Notes: a model not told the origin generated them from the letters alone. Counted from the first letter of the stretch, positions 17,214 to 27,046 are shown. The stretch is 64,000 nt of DNA from CAWEYO01 sp963813315 (GCA_963813315.1 CAWEYO010000024.1:1-64000); one strand, 5' to 3'. Program-made: numbers and translations.

Positions 17214-19151
17214 ATGAATCCGAACTATCGCAATCTCGCGCTCTGGGCGATTATCGCAGTATTGCTGATCGCGCTTTTCAATCTTTTCCAGGCACCGCAG
17301 CAGCGCGGCGCGACCCGCGAGATCGCCTATTCGGAATTCCTGCAGGAACTTTCCGGCGGCCGCGTGAAAACCGTTACGATCGCCGGCAGCCGCATTTCCG
17401 GCACCTATATCGACAATTCGACCGGCTTCCAGACCTATTCGCCGGGGGATGCGACACTCGTGCAGCGGCTGGAAGACAAGGGCGTGACCATCAACGCGCG
17501 ACCCGAGAATGATGGCTCGGGCTCGATCTTTTCGATTCTGCTTTCCTGGCTGCCGATGATCCTGATTCTCGGCGTCTGGATCTTCTTTATGCGGCAGATG
17601 CAATCCGGCTCCGGCCGGGCGATGGGTTTCGGCAAATCGAAGGCCAAGCTGCTCACCGAGGCGCATGGCCGTGTGACCTTTGGGGACGTCGCCGGTGTCG
17701 ACGAGGCCAAGGAAGACCTCGAAGAGATCGTCGAGTTCTTGCGTGATCCGCAGAAATTCCAGCGGCTGGGTGGAAAGATTCCGCGCGGCGTGCTGTTGGT
17801 GGGACCTCCCGGAACGGGCAAGACGCTGCTTGCGCGATCGGTCGCGGGCGAAGCCAATGTTCCGTTCTTCACCATTTCCGGTTCGGACTTCGTCGAGATG
17901 TTTGTTGGTGTCGGCGCGTCCCGCGTTCGCGACATGTTCGACCAGGCCAAGAAAAACGCACCCTGCATTATCTTTATCGACGAGATCGACGCAGTAGGGC
18001 GCCATCGCGGCGCCGGCCTTGGCGGCGGCAACGACGAGCGCGAGCAAACGCTGAACCAGCTTCTGGTCGAAATGGACGGTTTCGAAGCGAACGAGGGAAT
18101 TATCCTGATCGCCGCCACCAACCGGCCCGATGTGCTCGACCCCGCCCTATTGCGCCCCGGCCGGTTCGACCGTCAGGTCGTGGTGCCGAACCCGGACATC
18201 AACGGGCGCGAAAAGATCCTTAAAGTGCATATCCGAAATGTACCGCTGGCGCCGAATGTGGACCTCAAGGTGATCGCGCGCGGCACGCCGGGCTTTTCGG
18301 GCGCCGATCTCGCCAATCTCGTAAATGAGGCGGCGCTGATGGCGGCGCGGCGCAACAAGCGTCTGGTCACCATGCAGGAATTCGAGGATGCCAAGGACAA
18401 GGTGATGATGGGTGCGGAGCGGCGCTCCACCGCCATGACACTGGCTGAAAAGGAGCTGACCGCCTTTCACGAGGCCGGTCATGCGATCCTGGCTCTCAAT
18501 GTCCCGTCGGCCGACCCTCTGCACAAGGCGACGATCATCCCTCGCGGCCGCTCGCTTGGCATGGTCATGCAGCTGCCGGAAGGCGACCGCTACTCCATGA
18601 GCTACAAATACATGATCTCGCGGCTGGCAATCATGATGGGCGGCCGTGTCGCGGAGGAGATCAAGTTCGGCAAGGAGAACATCACCTCCGGCGCATCCTC
18701 CGACATCGATCAGGCGACCAAGCTCGCGCGCGCCATGGTTACGCGCTGGGGCTTCTCCGACAAGCTCGGTCAGGTTGCCTACGGCGAAAACCAGGAAGAG
18801 GTGTTCCTTGGCCATTCCGTGGCACGTCAGCAGAACGTTTCGGAGGAGACGGCACAGATCATCGATGCCGAAGTGCGCCGGCTGATCGAAGAGGCCTATT
18901 CCACCGCCCGGCAAATCCTGACCAAAAAGAAGAAGGAATGGATCGCGCTTGCCGAGGGTCTGCTGGAATACGAGACCTTGTCCGGCGAGGAGATCAAGCA
19001 ACTTCTTGCAGGCCGCAAGCCTGCCCGCGACATGGGCGACGACACGCCGCCCTCGCGCGGCTCCGCCGTGCCAAAGGCCGGCGTCCGCAAGGAAGGCAAG
19101 AAGAAGGGCGGCGAGCCTGAAGGGGGTCTGGAGCCCCAGCCCCAGGGCTAG
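17214..19151 (+). CDS. ftsH: ATP-dependent zinc metalloprotease FtsH
   Basis: FtsH is a membrane-anchored hexameric AAA+ protease that removes damaged membrane proteins and regulators. The ATG at 17214 is used rather than the TTG at 17211. Two membrane helices (about 5-22 and 103-122) flank the periplasmic domain. Walker A GPPGTGKT is near 196, Walker B is IIFIDEIDAVG, and the second region of homology includes ATNRPDVLDPALLRPGRFDR. The zinc site HEAGH is at about 419-423. Length (645 aa) is normal. The TAG stop codon is the first three bases of a palindromic repeat. In related genomes glmM follows ftsH; here it does not. Confidence 0.97.
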   Translation: MNPNYRNLALWAIIAVLLIALFNLFQAPQQRGATREIAYSEFLQELSGGRVKTVTIAGSRISGTYIDNSTGFQTYSPGDATLVQRLEDKGVTINARPENDGSGSIFSILLSWLPMILILGVWIFFMRQMQSGSGRAMGFGKSKAKLLTEAHGRVTFGDVAGVDEAKEDLEEIVEFLRDPQKFQRLGGKIPRGVLLVGPPGTGKTLLARSVAGEANVPFFTISGSDFVEMFVGVGASRVRDMFDQAKKNAPCIIFIDEIDAVGRHRGAGLGGGNDEREQTLNQLLVEMDGFEANEGIILIAATNRPDVLDPALLRPGRFDRQVVVPNPDINGREKILKVHIRNVPLAPNVDLKVIARGTPGFSGADLANLVNEAALMAARRNKRLVTMQEFEDAKDKVMMGAERRSTAMTLAEKELTAFHEAGHAILALNVPSADPLHKATIIPRGRSLGMVMQLPEGDRYSMSYKYMISRLAIMMGGRVAEEIKFGKENITSGASSDIDQATKLARAMVTRWGFSDKLGQVAYGENQEEVFLGHSVARQQNVSEETAQIIDAEVRRLIEEAYSTARQILTKKKKEWIALAEGLLEYETLSGEEIKQLLAGRKPARDMGDDTPPSRGSAVPKAGVRKEGKKKGGEPEGGLEPQPQG

Positions 19152-19295
19152 AGCATCGGACCCGAAAGTGGGTACCGGTTTCGGGAAAAATCCGATGCTC
19201 AAACAAAGAGATAGAGCGGCAGCAGCGATTCCATCGATGCGTCCGCTGCTAGAGCATCGGACCCGAAAGTGGGAACCGGGCTCGGGTCCGCCGCT
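19149..19295. repeat. TAGAGCATCGGACC repeat, copy 2 (double) overlapping the ftsH stop
   Basis: TAGAGCATCGGACCCGAAAG starts at 19149 and pairs with TCCGATGCTC ending at 19200. The tail AACAAAGAGATAGAGCGGC and GATTCCATCGATGCGTCCGC follows. A second partial copy starts at 19251 (AGAGCATCGGACCCGAAAGT). The TAG of the first copy is the ftsH stop codon. Confidence 0.85.
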
Positions 19296-19327
19296 CTAAG
19301 GACGCGGCGCCGTGCAGGCAGGACATT

Positions 19328-21067
19328 TCATGTCAGGATACGCTTCCCGAGCGCGCTGAGCAGATATCCGTAGGCAGTATCGAGAGCGCCGGGCTCGGGC
19401 GCGGCTCCAAGGCCCGACAACACGATCGCGCGGAGTTCCTCGCTGGCCGCAATGCGTTCCATCGCGGCAGAGCATTCGCGATAGCTCAACCCCGCCTCGC
19501 GCGGGTCGGCATCCATGCCTCGCGCCACAGATGCGTGGAGCACCAGGGCGAAGCCGTCGGTCGTTTCAGTGACGCGCTGGATGGCCCGGCGGGTGGACTC
19601 GCGAATTCCGATCAGATCGACATCCTCCATTGTCAACGCAAGGATCTTGCGCTCGGCGATGATCGCCGCCTGCTCTGTCGTGGCTGTCCGCAGGCCAAGC
19701 AGCGCTGCAGATTCTGGCGTTGTTACGGAACCGATGTCACCTGGATCGGAATCCATCCACAGCAACCCGGACTCCACCGCCTCGACATCGGCCATCGCCA
19801 AAAGGTCGTGGACTCCTTGGCGGCCGGGAACGATCCAGAGCGGCAGGTCGGCCGGTTCTGGCGTGCCGTCCCGCTTGATCGTAAGACCCAGCGCAATGAC
19901 GCCCGCCAGGAAGTTGCGCGTTTCGTCGCGCTCATGAATGGAAGGGGCGGCGATCAGGCGAACTGCGCTCGGCCGCGGCGCGATGGTCTCGCGGCCGGCG
20001 AGGTGTTTTCCGATGTAGGGCGACAGCATCGCCTGGACGAGCGCTCCATAGTCCATGTCGAAGCGGATCGTGTCGCCGACGGCGAATTTTCTTGCATCCG
20101 TCATGTCGACGATTAGATGGTCGCTCGACGCCGTCACGATACCGATATTGCGGTGCCGCGCCTTCAGTCCTTCCGGCCTGATATCCACCCGGCCGAGATT
20201 GACGATGCCGCGAAGCCGTGCGCCCCGGTCGTCGAAAACCAACCGGTTGCCGAAGGCATCCGGCCCGGTCTCGCCATCCGGCAGGGAATGCTTGGTCTTG
20301 ATCTCGACCAACTCCGCCTCCAACGTGAATGCGCTGTCGTCGAAGCCGCGCAGCGTGCCGCCGGTGAAGCTGTTCTCGCCGCGCAGGATCGCGGCACCGA
20401 CGCGCAAATTGTTGATCCGCTCCGGCATTCTCGTGCCTTCTTCTTCCATGAGCGCAAGATTGGCGGAATTGCCGCCCGAAACGGTGTCGAGCCTGACGCC
20501 AAAGCGCTGCTCGACCTCTTCCGCCAGCCGCACGAGCCGTTCAAGCTTCTCCACGGTGGGCAGCACGCCGCTTGCGCACATGAAGTTGGCGCCGATGCCG
20601 GCCAGCCGGAGCGATGGTTCGGCCATCGCCGTCTTGGCAAGCGGCATCAAGCCCTCCGGTGGCACGCCCTCGCGGCGGTCACCCATTTCGAGCATAAGGA
20701 TCACGTCATGGACGACGCCCTGCTCCTCCGCCGCGGCGGCCAGAGCGTCGAGAACCGCGGCTTCCGAGTTCAGGCTCGCGTCGCAAAGCCGCACCACCTC
20801 CGGCGCCTCGGTAACCGACGGGATTCGCAGCATCATGATCGGGGCGGTGATGCCGCTGTGGCGCATCCGCCGCACATTGTCGAGGCGCGAATCGGCAATG
20901 CCGGTCACCCCTCCGCGCAGCATCGCCCTGGCGACCAGCGGCGAGCCGCAGGCCGCCTTGGTCACACCGAAGACGCCGATACCTTGCGGTCCCAGGTGCG
21001 CAGTCACCAGCCGGGTGTTTTCTGCAATGACGTCGAGATCGATAATGACAGAAGGAGCCGGCATCAT
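19328..21067 (-). CDS. Ornithine/alanine racemase-like PLP domain fused to an arginase-like domain
   Basis: Residues 1-355 are a fold-III PLP racemase of the ornithine-racemase/YhfX type: PSVIIDLDVIAENTRLV, then FGVTKAACG with the PLP lysine at 37, and SRLDNVRRMRHSGITAPIMM, LRLAGIGANFMC, DTVSGGNSANL. Residues about 370-579 resemble the arginase/ureohydrolase fold in spacing and in the C-terminal GLSYRE (526-531) and LGKRIL motifs. The arginase metal ligands are degenerate: the DxHxD site reads DSDPGD (439-444) and the DxDxxDP site reads HASVARGMDADP. The second half is therefore probably not a working Mn enzyme. Start 21067 (ATGATG, with GCAGGT upstream) is preferred; an ATG at 21097 is possible. 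A likely role is D-amino-acid or ornithine metabolism. Confidence 0.72.
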   Translation of the reverse strand: MMPAPSVIIDLDVIAENTRLVTAHLGPQGIGVFGVTKAACGSPLVARAMLRGGVTGIADSRLDNVRRMRHSGITAPIMMLRIPSVTEAPEVVRLCDASLNSEAAVLDALAAAAEEQGVVHDVILMLEMGDRREGVPPEGLMPLAKTAMAEPSLRLAGIGANFMCASGVLPTVEKLERLVRLAEEVEQRFGVRLDTVSGGNSANLALMEEEGTRMPERINNLRVGAAILRGENSFTGGTLRGFDDSAFTLEAELVEIKTKHSLPDGETGPDAFGNRLVFDDRGARLRGIVNLGRVDIRPEGLKARHRNIGIVTASSDHLIVDMTDARKFAVGDTIRFDMDYGALVQAMLSPYIGKHLAGRETIAPRPSAVRLIAAPSIHERDETRNFLAGVIALGLTIKRDGTPEPADLPLWIVPGRQGVHDLLAMADVEAVESGLLWMDSDPGDIGSVTTPESAALLGLRTATTEQAAIIAERKILALTMEDVDLIGIRESTRRAIQRVTETTDGFALVLHASVARGMDADPREAGLSYRECSAAMERIAASEELRAIVLSGLGAAPEPGALDTAYGYLLSALGKRILT

Positions 21068-21245
21068 CGGACCTGCGGCGACGAGTGGGGACCGCATACC
21101 CACGGATGTTGATAGACGACGGACGCGTCGAACAATGCGACTGCTCCCTGTGGAATTATCGACCTTGCCTGCCTCCCTGCTTCGCATGAAATTGATCCCG
21201 CGGGAACAGTTCAGGCACGCTTTCCGGCCAAGATGGCCATCACCT

Positions 21246-22647
21246 CTACGTCCTGCCCGCCGTGAGACCAATCTCGTCGCGCCGCAGCCAGCGCAGCAGC
21301 AGGAGGACGGCCACGACGGCCAGGCCGCTGGAAAGGCCGATCCAGATGCCGCTGCCGGCAAAGCCGAAGCGGAAAGCCAGCATCACGCCGAGCGGCAGTC
21401 CTACACCCCAATAGCCAATCGCCGCCAGGATCATCGGCACCTTTGTGTCGTGGAGCCCGCGAAGCATTCCCGACGCCACCGCTTGGGCACCATCGAAGAC
21501 TTGGAACAGCGCTGCAAAGGAAAGGAAGGTGACGGCCAATCCGATGACCGCCGTGTTGGCGGGATCGTCGAGATCGATGAACGCGCTGATCAGCACGCGC
21601 GGCCAAAGGATCATGGCCAGCGCCATCAGCGCCATGAAGGGGACGCCTAGGGCATAGGCCGTCCAACCGGCGCGGCTGATGCCGTCCGCATCGCCGGCGC
21701 CGTGGGCGAGCCCGACGCGGACCGTCACCGCCTGGTTCAGCCCCAGCGGTACCATGAAGGTGACTGACGCGATCTGAATGGCGATCGCGTGCGCCGCCAG
21801 CGAGGCGGCATCGATCAGCCCCATCAGGAATGCCGCCGCGTTGAAGATCGACACTTCGAAGGCGAGGATGCCTGCGATGGGCGCTCCAAGACGCAACAAC
21901 GCTTTGAACCGGGGCCAGTCCGCGCGCCAGAAGCGCCCCAGAAGGTGATAGCGGCGAAACTTCCGTTCCACCGACACGACCAGAGCCAGCCCGAAAAACA
22001 TGAACGCGCTGGAAAGCGTCGTCGCCAGGCCCGAACCGGCTATCCCCATGGCCGGAAACCCGAAATTTCCGAAAACAAGGCACCAGTTGGCCAACGCGTT
22101 CATAGGCCACCGCGACGAGCATGATCCCCAGTGCCCAGCCGGGGCGCTCAAGCGTCGAAATGAAGGAGCGCAACACGATATATCCGTAGAATGGCAGGAT
22201 CGCCCATTCCAGCCAGCGCAAGTAAATCCCTGCCTCCTTCGCCAAAGCCGGTTCCTGTCCCATCGCGACAAGGATGGCTTCGCCGTTCCACAGCATGAGC
22301 CAGATCGGAATAACGATGAGGACCGCAAGCCACAGGCCCTGCCGGACGGTTCTTCTGATATCGCGAACCGAACTCCGGCGCCGGCCGCGTTCGCTCGCCA
22401 TCATCGGCGCCGTCGCGTACATCAGGCCAAGTCCCAGGATCAGCGGTGCGAAGTAGAGATTGATACCGAGCGATCCCGCGGCCAGCGTGGCGGGACCGAG
22501 GCGGCCGATCATCATGACGTCGGTCGCTGTCATGGCCGTCTGGGCAAGGTTGGTCAGAACCATTGGCCAGCTCAGCGACAGCATTGCGCGAATCTCCTCG
22601 CGCCACAGGCTTTCCGGCGCCCCCACGCCGGCTTCGATCGACGACAT
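21246..22647 (-). CDS. MATE family multidrug efflux transporter (frameshifted)
   Basis: Two overlapping frames together make one NorM-type MATE protein of about 465 aa. The first (from 22647) reads AMLSLSWPMVLTNLAQTAM, TDVMMIGRLGPATLAAGSLG and GLMYATAPMMASERGR. The second continues NALANWCLVFGNFGFPAMGI, PLGLNQAVTVRVGLAHGAGD, and FDGAQAVASGMLRGLHDTKV. The switch is near 22104-22107, where GCCTATGAAC appears to carry one extra base. MATE carriers export cationic drugs and metabolites using Na+ or H+ gradients. Twelve hydrophobic segments are expected. The gene stands alone, divergent from nothing obvious; the 225 bp upstream hold no recognisable gene. Confidence 0.85.
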
Positions 22648-22872
22648 TTCAGGTCTTTCCGGTGGCGGCGGGGTTCAGGTCGACCCCGGCACCGCATGCG
22701 TTCTTGCCGGAGCACAGGTGCCCGGCAATTTCATGCGCGATATCTGGACGAAACGGCGCTGCATGACAAGCGGCGCAGGCGCGCTTTCGATTGGTGCAGC
22801 AGCTTGCTCTTGGATCGAGAGGCTCGACAACGACTCGCGTTCAAACTCCGGCAGAAATCATTCCGCCCGCCG

Positions 22873-24162
22873 TCAAGGATCGCGAAGGTCCGCAATGATT
22901 GCGCGCAGAGCCCTTTCGAAGCGGTGGATTTCCTCAATGGTATTGTAGTGAACCAGCGATACGCGGATTGCCCCGCTATCCATGCGGAGCCCAAGCCTGT
23001 TCATGAGTCGCGGCGCATACATATGGCCGTCGCGGATACCGATCTGCATGTCCGACATCGCCTCGGTCACCTCTTGCGGGGATAGTCCATCGATGTTGAA
23101 GCAGAAGGTCGGAACGCGCTCAGCAATCCGCGCCTCGTCTGAAACCCCGTAAATCGTTGCACCGCACTCCTTCAGGACGCGCAGCATTTCGCGTGCGAGC
23201 ACCGTCTCGTAAGCGCGAATTGCGCCCATGCCGGCAACGATGTTGTCGCGACGCGGTCGGTTATTGGCCGGCGCGAAATTTCGGCCGATCGACTCCAGAT
23301 ACTTCACCGCGGCATCCATCCCGGCGACATTCTCGTAGATGAACGTCCCAGCTTCGACCTTGTGCGGCGGCTCATCTGGAATGAAATCCTCGCGGAACGT
23401 CGGCAAACGCTTCAACGTTTCGAAGCGACCCCAAAGGAAGCCCATATGCGGGGAGAAATTTTTGTAGCCGGAGCAGACAATATAGTCGCAGTCCCACGCC
23501 TGAACGTCGATCAGGCCATGCGGCCCATAATGCACGCTATCGAGGAATACTTCTGCCCCGACGGCGTGCGCGATCTCGGCAACCGAGGCGACATCGACGA
23601 TGGAACCGATGGAATGCGCCGTCACCGTACAGGCAACCAGGCGCGTGCGGTCGCACACCAGCGGCCGCAAATCGTCGACGTGCAGATTGCCGTCGTCGCG
23701 CATGCGCCACCAGACGAGTTTCGCACCAACCGCCTCGAGGGCCACCCAAGTCGCGATATTCGCGTCGTGGTCCATGTCGGTCACCACGATTTCGTCGCGC
23801 CCGCCGAGCGTCTGGCCAATGCCCAGGCTCACCAGCCGAATGAACGAGGTTGCGTTCATGCCGAAGCAGACTTCCGCCGGATCGCGCGCATTAATGAGAA
23901 GTGCCACGCTCTCGCGTGCCTCGGCGATCGACTGATCCACCTTGACACTGCGGCTGTAGCGGCCGCCACGCTGCACATTGTGGTCGACGAGATGGCTCTG
24001 GACGGCATCCAGCACGCTTTGCGGGATTTGCGCGCCGGCAGCGTTGTCGAAGAAAATGAAGTCGCCGGCTTTTCGCAATGCCGGAAACATTGTGCGTGCA
24101 ACCGCCACGGGGAAATTCGAACCATTTGCGTCAATTGGATTGATCGAACGGTGCTCAGTCAT
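22873..24162 (-). CDS. Class V aminotransferase / cysteine desulfurase-like PLP enzyme
   Basis: The 429-aa protein begins FIFFDNAAGAQIPQSVLDAV, the usual opening of class V (SufS/CsdA-like) PLP enzymes. It contains DHDANIATWVALEAVGAKL, HSIGSIVDVASVAEIAHAVG and the PLP-lysine motif DYIVCSGYKNFSPHMGFLWG. No active-site cysteine loop of the desulfurase type is apparent. The ATG at 24162 is preferred by alignment, though its Shine-Dalgarno is weak (AGAGAAAGAAAG). It lies 50 bp downstream of the permease at 24215 on the same strand. A second class V enzyme (25861) and a binding protein accompany it, so it may act on the imported amino acid. The substrate is unknown. Confidence 0.8.
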   Translation of the reverse strand: MTEHRSINPIDANGSNFPVAVARTMFPALRKAGDFIFFDNAAGAQIPQSVLDAVQSHLVDHNVQRGGRYSRSVKVDQSIAEARESVALLINARDPAEVCFGMNATSFIRLVSLGIGQTLGGRDEIVVTDMDHDANIATWVALEAVGAKLVWWRMRDDGNLHVDDLRPLVCDRTRLVACTVTAHSIGSIVDVASVAEIAHAVGAEVFLDSVHYGPHGLIDVQAWDCDYIVCSGYKNFSPHMGFLWGRFETLKRLPTFREDFIPDEPPHKVEAGTFIYENVAGMDAAVKYLESIGRNFAPANNRPRRDNIVAGMGAIRAYETVLAREMLRVLKECGATIYGVSDEARIAERVPTFCFNIDGLSPQEVTEAMSDMQIGIRDGHMYAPRLMNRLGLRMDSGAIRVSLVHYNTIEEIHRFERALRAIIADLRDP

Positions 24163-24214
24163 GTGGGAGGTGCTTTCTTTCTCTGTTTGAACAACGACGG
24201 CGTGGAATTCGACC

Positions 24215-24892
24215 TCAACTCTTTGCGTGCTCGCGCTTGCCCCGTTGCTCCAGGTAGCCGACGAGCCGGACAAGCGGCCACAGAAAGGCCAGATAAATGA
24301 TCGCCGCACCGACAAGCGGGGTCGGATTGGCCATCATCGCTTGCGCGTCCGTCGCCTGCTTGAGGAGGTCCGGCATGGCGACGACCGAAGCGAGCGCGGT
24401 ATCCTTGAAGACCGAAACGCAGTTGCTGGTGAGCGGCGGAACGACGACGCGCAACGCCTGCGGAAGGATGACTTTGCGCATTGCCACCCAAAATGGCAGG
24501 CCGAGCGCGGCTGCCGCCTCGAACTGCCCGCGGGGAATGTTCTCGATGCCGGCACGGCAGACCTCAGCCGTGAAGGCGGCAAGCACCATGGAAAGCGCAA
24601 GCGTGGCGGATGTGAACGAGGAAAAGCGGATACCGACGAAGGGCAGCGCGTAGTAGATAAGGATCAGCACGACCAGTATTGGCAGCGCACGGAATATGTC
24701 GACATAGAAGACCGCCGCGCGTTGCAACGGACGCGCACCGTAGAGCCGCCCCAGGCAGATCAGCAGGCCGGCCGCCGAACCGAAGGCAATGCTGGTGATG
24801 CCGAGAACGATGGTGTTACTGAGGCCGCGTAGCAGAATCGGGAACGATCTGACCAGGATTTCCCAGTTGAAAAAGGTGTTGATGAGTTCCAT
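24215..24892 (-). CDS. Polar amino acid ABC transporter permease
   Basis: This 225-aa inner-membrane protein is of the HisM/GlnP type. It has about five hydrophobic helices and the EAA loop GQFEAAAALGLPFWVAMRKV and ILPQALRVVVPPLTSN. DIFRALPILVVLILIYYALP is also typical. It forms the channel for the substrate delivered by the adjacent binding protein (24977). No ATP-binding subunit gene is present in this cluster, so the ATPase must be encoded elsewhere or shared. It probably shares a transcript with the PLP enzyme downstream. Confidence 0.88.
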   Translation of the reverse strand: MELINTFFNWEILVRSFPILLRGLSNTIVLGITSIAFGSAAGLLICLGRLYGARPLQRAAVFYVDIFRALPILVVLILIYYALPFVGIRFSSFTSATLALSMVLAAFTAEVCRAGIENIPRGQFEAAAALGLPFWVAMRKVILPQALRVVVPPLTSNCVSVFKDTALASVVAMPDLLKQATDAQAMMANPTPLVGAAIIYLAFLWPLVRLVGYLEQRGKREHAKS

Positions 24893-24976
24893 CGGCCGGC
24901 CTGCTCTGGAAGGAACTTCGGCGCTGCGCGGCGCCGAAGTCTCAGGACTAGAAGATTGTGGGCGGGGGCCCGGAGG

Positions 24977-25768
24977 TTACTGCGCCGTCGGTACCGGCAT
25001 TTCCGTGACAGTGCTGGTGCCGGCCTCGGGATCGACCTGAAACCACTTTTTGTGGATCGCGGCCATGGTGCCGTCCTTCTTCATGTCCGAGATCGCCTGG
25101 TTGGCCTTCTCAACCAGCGGGTGGTCTTTCTTGGCCATCAAGGCGAAACGCTCTCCGGTCGGAATGCGGACAAGGATCTTCAAACCCGGAATCTTTGTCA
25201 TCGCGTATTGGAAGCCGGCCAGCTCACCCGCGCCGCCTTCAATGCGCCCATTCTGCACCTCGAGCAGAAGGTCCTGCTGGGCAGCATAGCTCTTCACTTC
25301 GGCGATGCCGAGCTTTTCGGCATTCTCCTTGGCCCAAGCTTCACCCGTGGTCCCGGCGACCACCCCGATGGTCTTGCCCTTCAGGTCTTCCAGTGTCTTG
25401 ACCGTAAAGTCGGCCTTGCCGACGACAGTGCCGTCGCTGTCGTAGTAGGGCTGGGTGAAGGACTGGTTTTTCAGACGTTCATTGGTGATCGAAATCGACG
25501 AGATGGCGAAATCGATGCGGCTGGAAGCAGTGGCAGCGAACAACGCCTGGAAGCCCATGTCCTGGAACTCGACGTCCATCCCCAGACGCTTGCCCACTTC
25601 GTTGGCAACGTCGACCTCGAAGCCCTCGAAGGCGCCCGCATCAGTCTTGTATTCCCACGGCGGGTTTGCCGGATAGGAGCCGACGACGATCTTGTCAGCG
25701 AAGGCCGGGGCGGCGAAAGCGACGCTCGCGGCGATGATCATTCCCACGAAACCCATTCGGTTCAGCAT
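24977..25768 (-). CDS. Amino acid ABC transporter substrate-binding protein (family 3)
   Basis: I chose the ATG at 25768, which follows GGGAAGAG and gives a signal peptide ending AAPAFA. The mature protein has SBP family 3 motifs: KIVVGSYPANPPWEYKT, FEGFEVDVANEVGKRLG, DFAISSISITNERLKNQSFT and GKTIGVVAGTTGEAWAKENA. It binds a polar amino acid or related compound in the periplasm and delivers it to the permease at 24215 (84 bp downstream). The flanking class V PLP enzymes and the GntR regulator suggest an uptake-plus-catabolism module. Ligand identity cannot be read from sequence. Confidence 0.9.
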   Translation of the reverse strand: MLNRMGFVGMIIAASVAFAAPAFADKIVVGSYPANPPWEYKTDAGAFEGFEVDVANEVGKRLGMDVEFQDMGFQALFAATASSRIDFAISSISITNERLKNQSFTQPYYDSDGTVVGKADFTVKTLEDLKGKTIGVVAGTTGEAWAKENAEKLGIAEVKSYAAQQDLLLEVQNGRIEGGAGELAGFQYAMTKIPGLKILVRIPTGERFALMAKKDHPLVEKANQAISDMKKDGTMAAIHKKWFQVDPEAGTSTVTEMPVPTAQ

Positions 25769-25860
25769 GTCTCTTCCCTTTGTCTTGGCCATCAGCCGGC
25801 CGCTCTCAATTTCGCTCATTTTCTGACGCCCTCTTTTTGGTGAAGCGTTGCAGGCGAGCG

Positions 25861-27007
25861 CTACCTGAATTTCAAAAGCCGTTTGCCTTGCCCGAGCATC
25901 CGTTCGAGTTCGCCAAGCAGCGTCTCGACTGCCGCTTCGCGGGTCACGAAGCCGGGCGAAATGCGCAGCGTCGAGCCACGTGCATCGCAGTATAGCTCCC
26001 TTGCCCGCAGTTCAGCGACGACCTGCTTTGCATCGATACCCGCCGGCATCGACAGCATGACGCTGCCGCCGCGTTCGCTATCATTCGATTGGCGAGCCAA
26101 TTTCCCAGCCGTTTTCCGACGCCTGATCGATAATGCGGCGCGTGAGTGCGGCATTGTGCTTGTGGATGGCGTCCATGCCTGTACGGGCGACCCACGCCAG
26201 CCCTGGAAGCGACGCCACGTTTGCCAATATCGCCGGCGTGCCATGATCGAAACGGCGAATATCCGCTGCGTAAGCAAAACTGTCGAGGGCCCACGAAAAC
26301 GGATCTTCCTGGCTGAACCATCCGCGCAATTCGGGCTCGCATGTGGCGAGCAGCTCCGGTCCGACCTGAAGGATGCCCGCACCCGAAGTTCCGCATAGCC
26401 ATTTGAGCGAGGTGGATACGACGAAATCAACGCCGGTATCGGCGATCGAGAACGGCAACAGGCCTACACCTTGCGTGATATCGGCGCCGACGATCGAGCC
26501 AACCCGCTTGCCATGCTCAGTCAGAGCTTTCACGTCGCACTGATGCGAGGCAGTGGAGGTGACGAATGTCAGCAAAGCGACGCCGACATCGTCTTGCCAG
26601 CGGGCGATGAAGTCTTCGTCGCGGACCCACTTTTCGCCTGGCCTGATCGGTACGGTATCGAGCGTAAAGCCAAAGCGTTCTGCCAGCTTGGCAAGCAGGA
26701 AATGCAAGCTCGGAAAACAGTCCGCTCCAATCAGGAAACGCCGGCCGCGCAAGCGGGACTGCGGCAGGGCGCCAACCAGACTGTACAGCGCCGCGGTGAC
26801 ATTTTCCGATGTCGTCAGCGAGCCGGCGGGCGCGTCGATGAGTTGCCGCCAGGCGTCGATGAAGTCTTGCCTGGCCCCAAGCGCTGCCGGCCACTGGCCG
26901 TCGTTTTCGGCGGACCAGGACTGCGAGAATGCCGACAGGGCCTCTCCCACGAGCCGGCCTTTGTCCGGAAAGGTTCCGATCGAATGGTAAAGAAAGTAGC
27001 CAGACAT
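25861..27007 (-). CDS. Class V PLP-dependent enzyme, kynureninase-like (frameshifted)
   Basis: The first frame (27007 to about 26085) is a class V PLP fold: FLIGADCFPSLHFLLAKLAE, ALLTFVTSTASHQCDVKALT, and the PLP-lysine region DFVVSTSLKWLCGTSGAGIL. It stops early at GSPIE. A one-base shift near 26085-26091 continues as NDSERGGSVMLSMPAG, VAELRARELYCDARGSTLRI and SPGFVTREAAVETLL, the expected C-terminal domain, ending at 25861. The joined protein is about 381 aa. It resembles kynureninase and isopenicillin-epimerase-like enzymes, but key kynureninase motifs are not clear. It is the gene next to the GntR regulator, with an operator 8 bp before its start. Confidence 0.75.
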
Positions 27008-27014
27008 GCCTCTT

Positions 27015-27046
27015 CCCGTTTTGTGATCATGTGATCACAAAACGGG
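27015..27046. promoter_or_regulatory. 32-bp perfect palindrome, GntR operator candidate
   Basis: CCCGTTTTGTGATCA (27015-27029), two bases, then TGATCACAAAACGGG (27032-27046). It lies 8 bp before the start of the PLP enzyme gene (27007) and 70 bp past the GntR gene end. The core TGATCANNTGATCACAA recurs upstream of the GntR gene at 27931, so the regulator encoded between them is the obvious candidate ligand. Confidence 0.75.

Noticed and set aside
20055..21650. 531-codon plus-strand open frame opposite the racemase/arginase-like gene
   Set aside because: Low-complexity Ser/Arg/Pro-rich translation without domains; it also runs across the end of the MATE gene.
22873..24162. Housekeeping cysteine desulfurase (SufS)
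   Set aside because: The fold is class V, but there are no suf genes nearby and no clear active-site cysteine loop, so I kept a general call.
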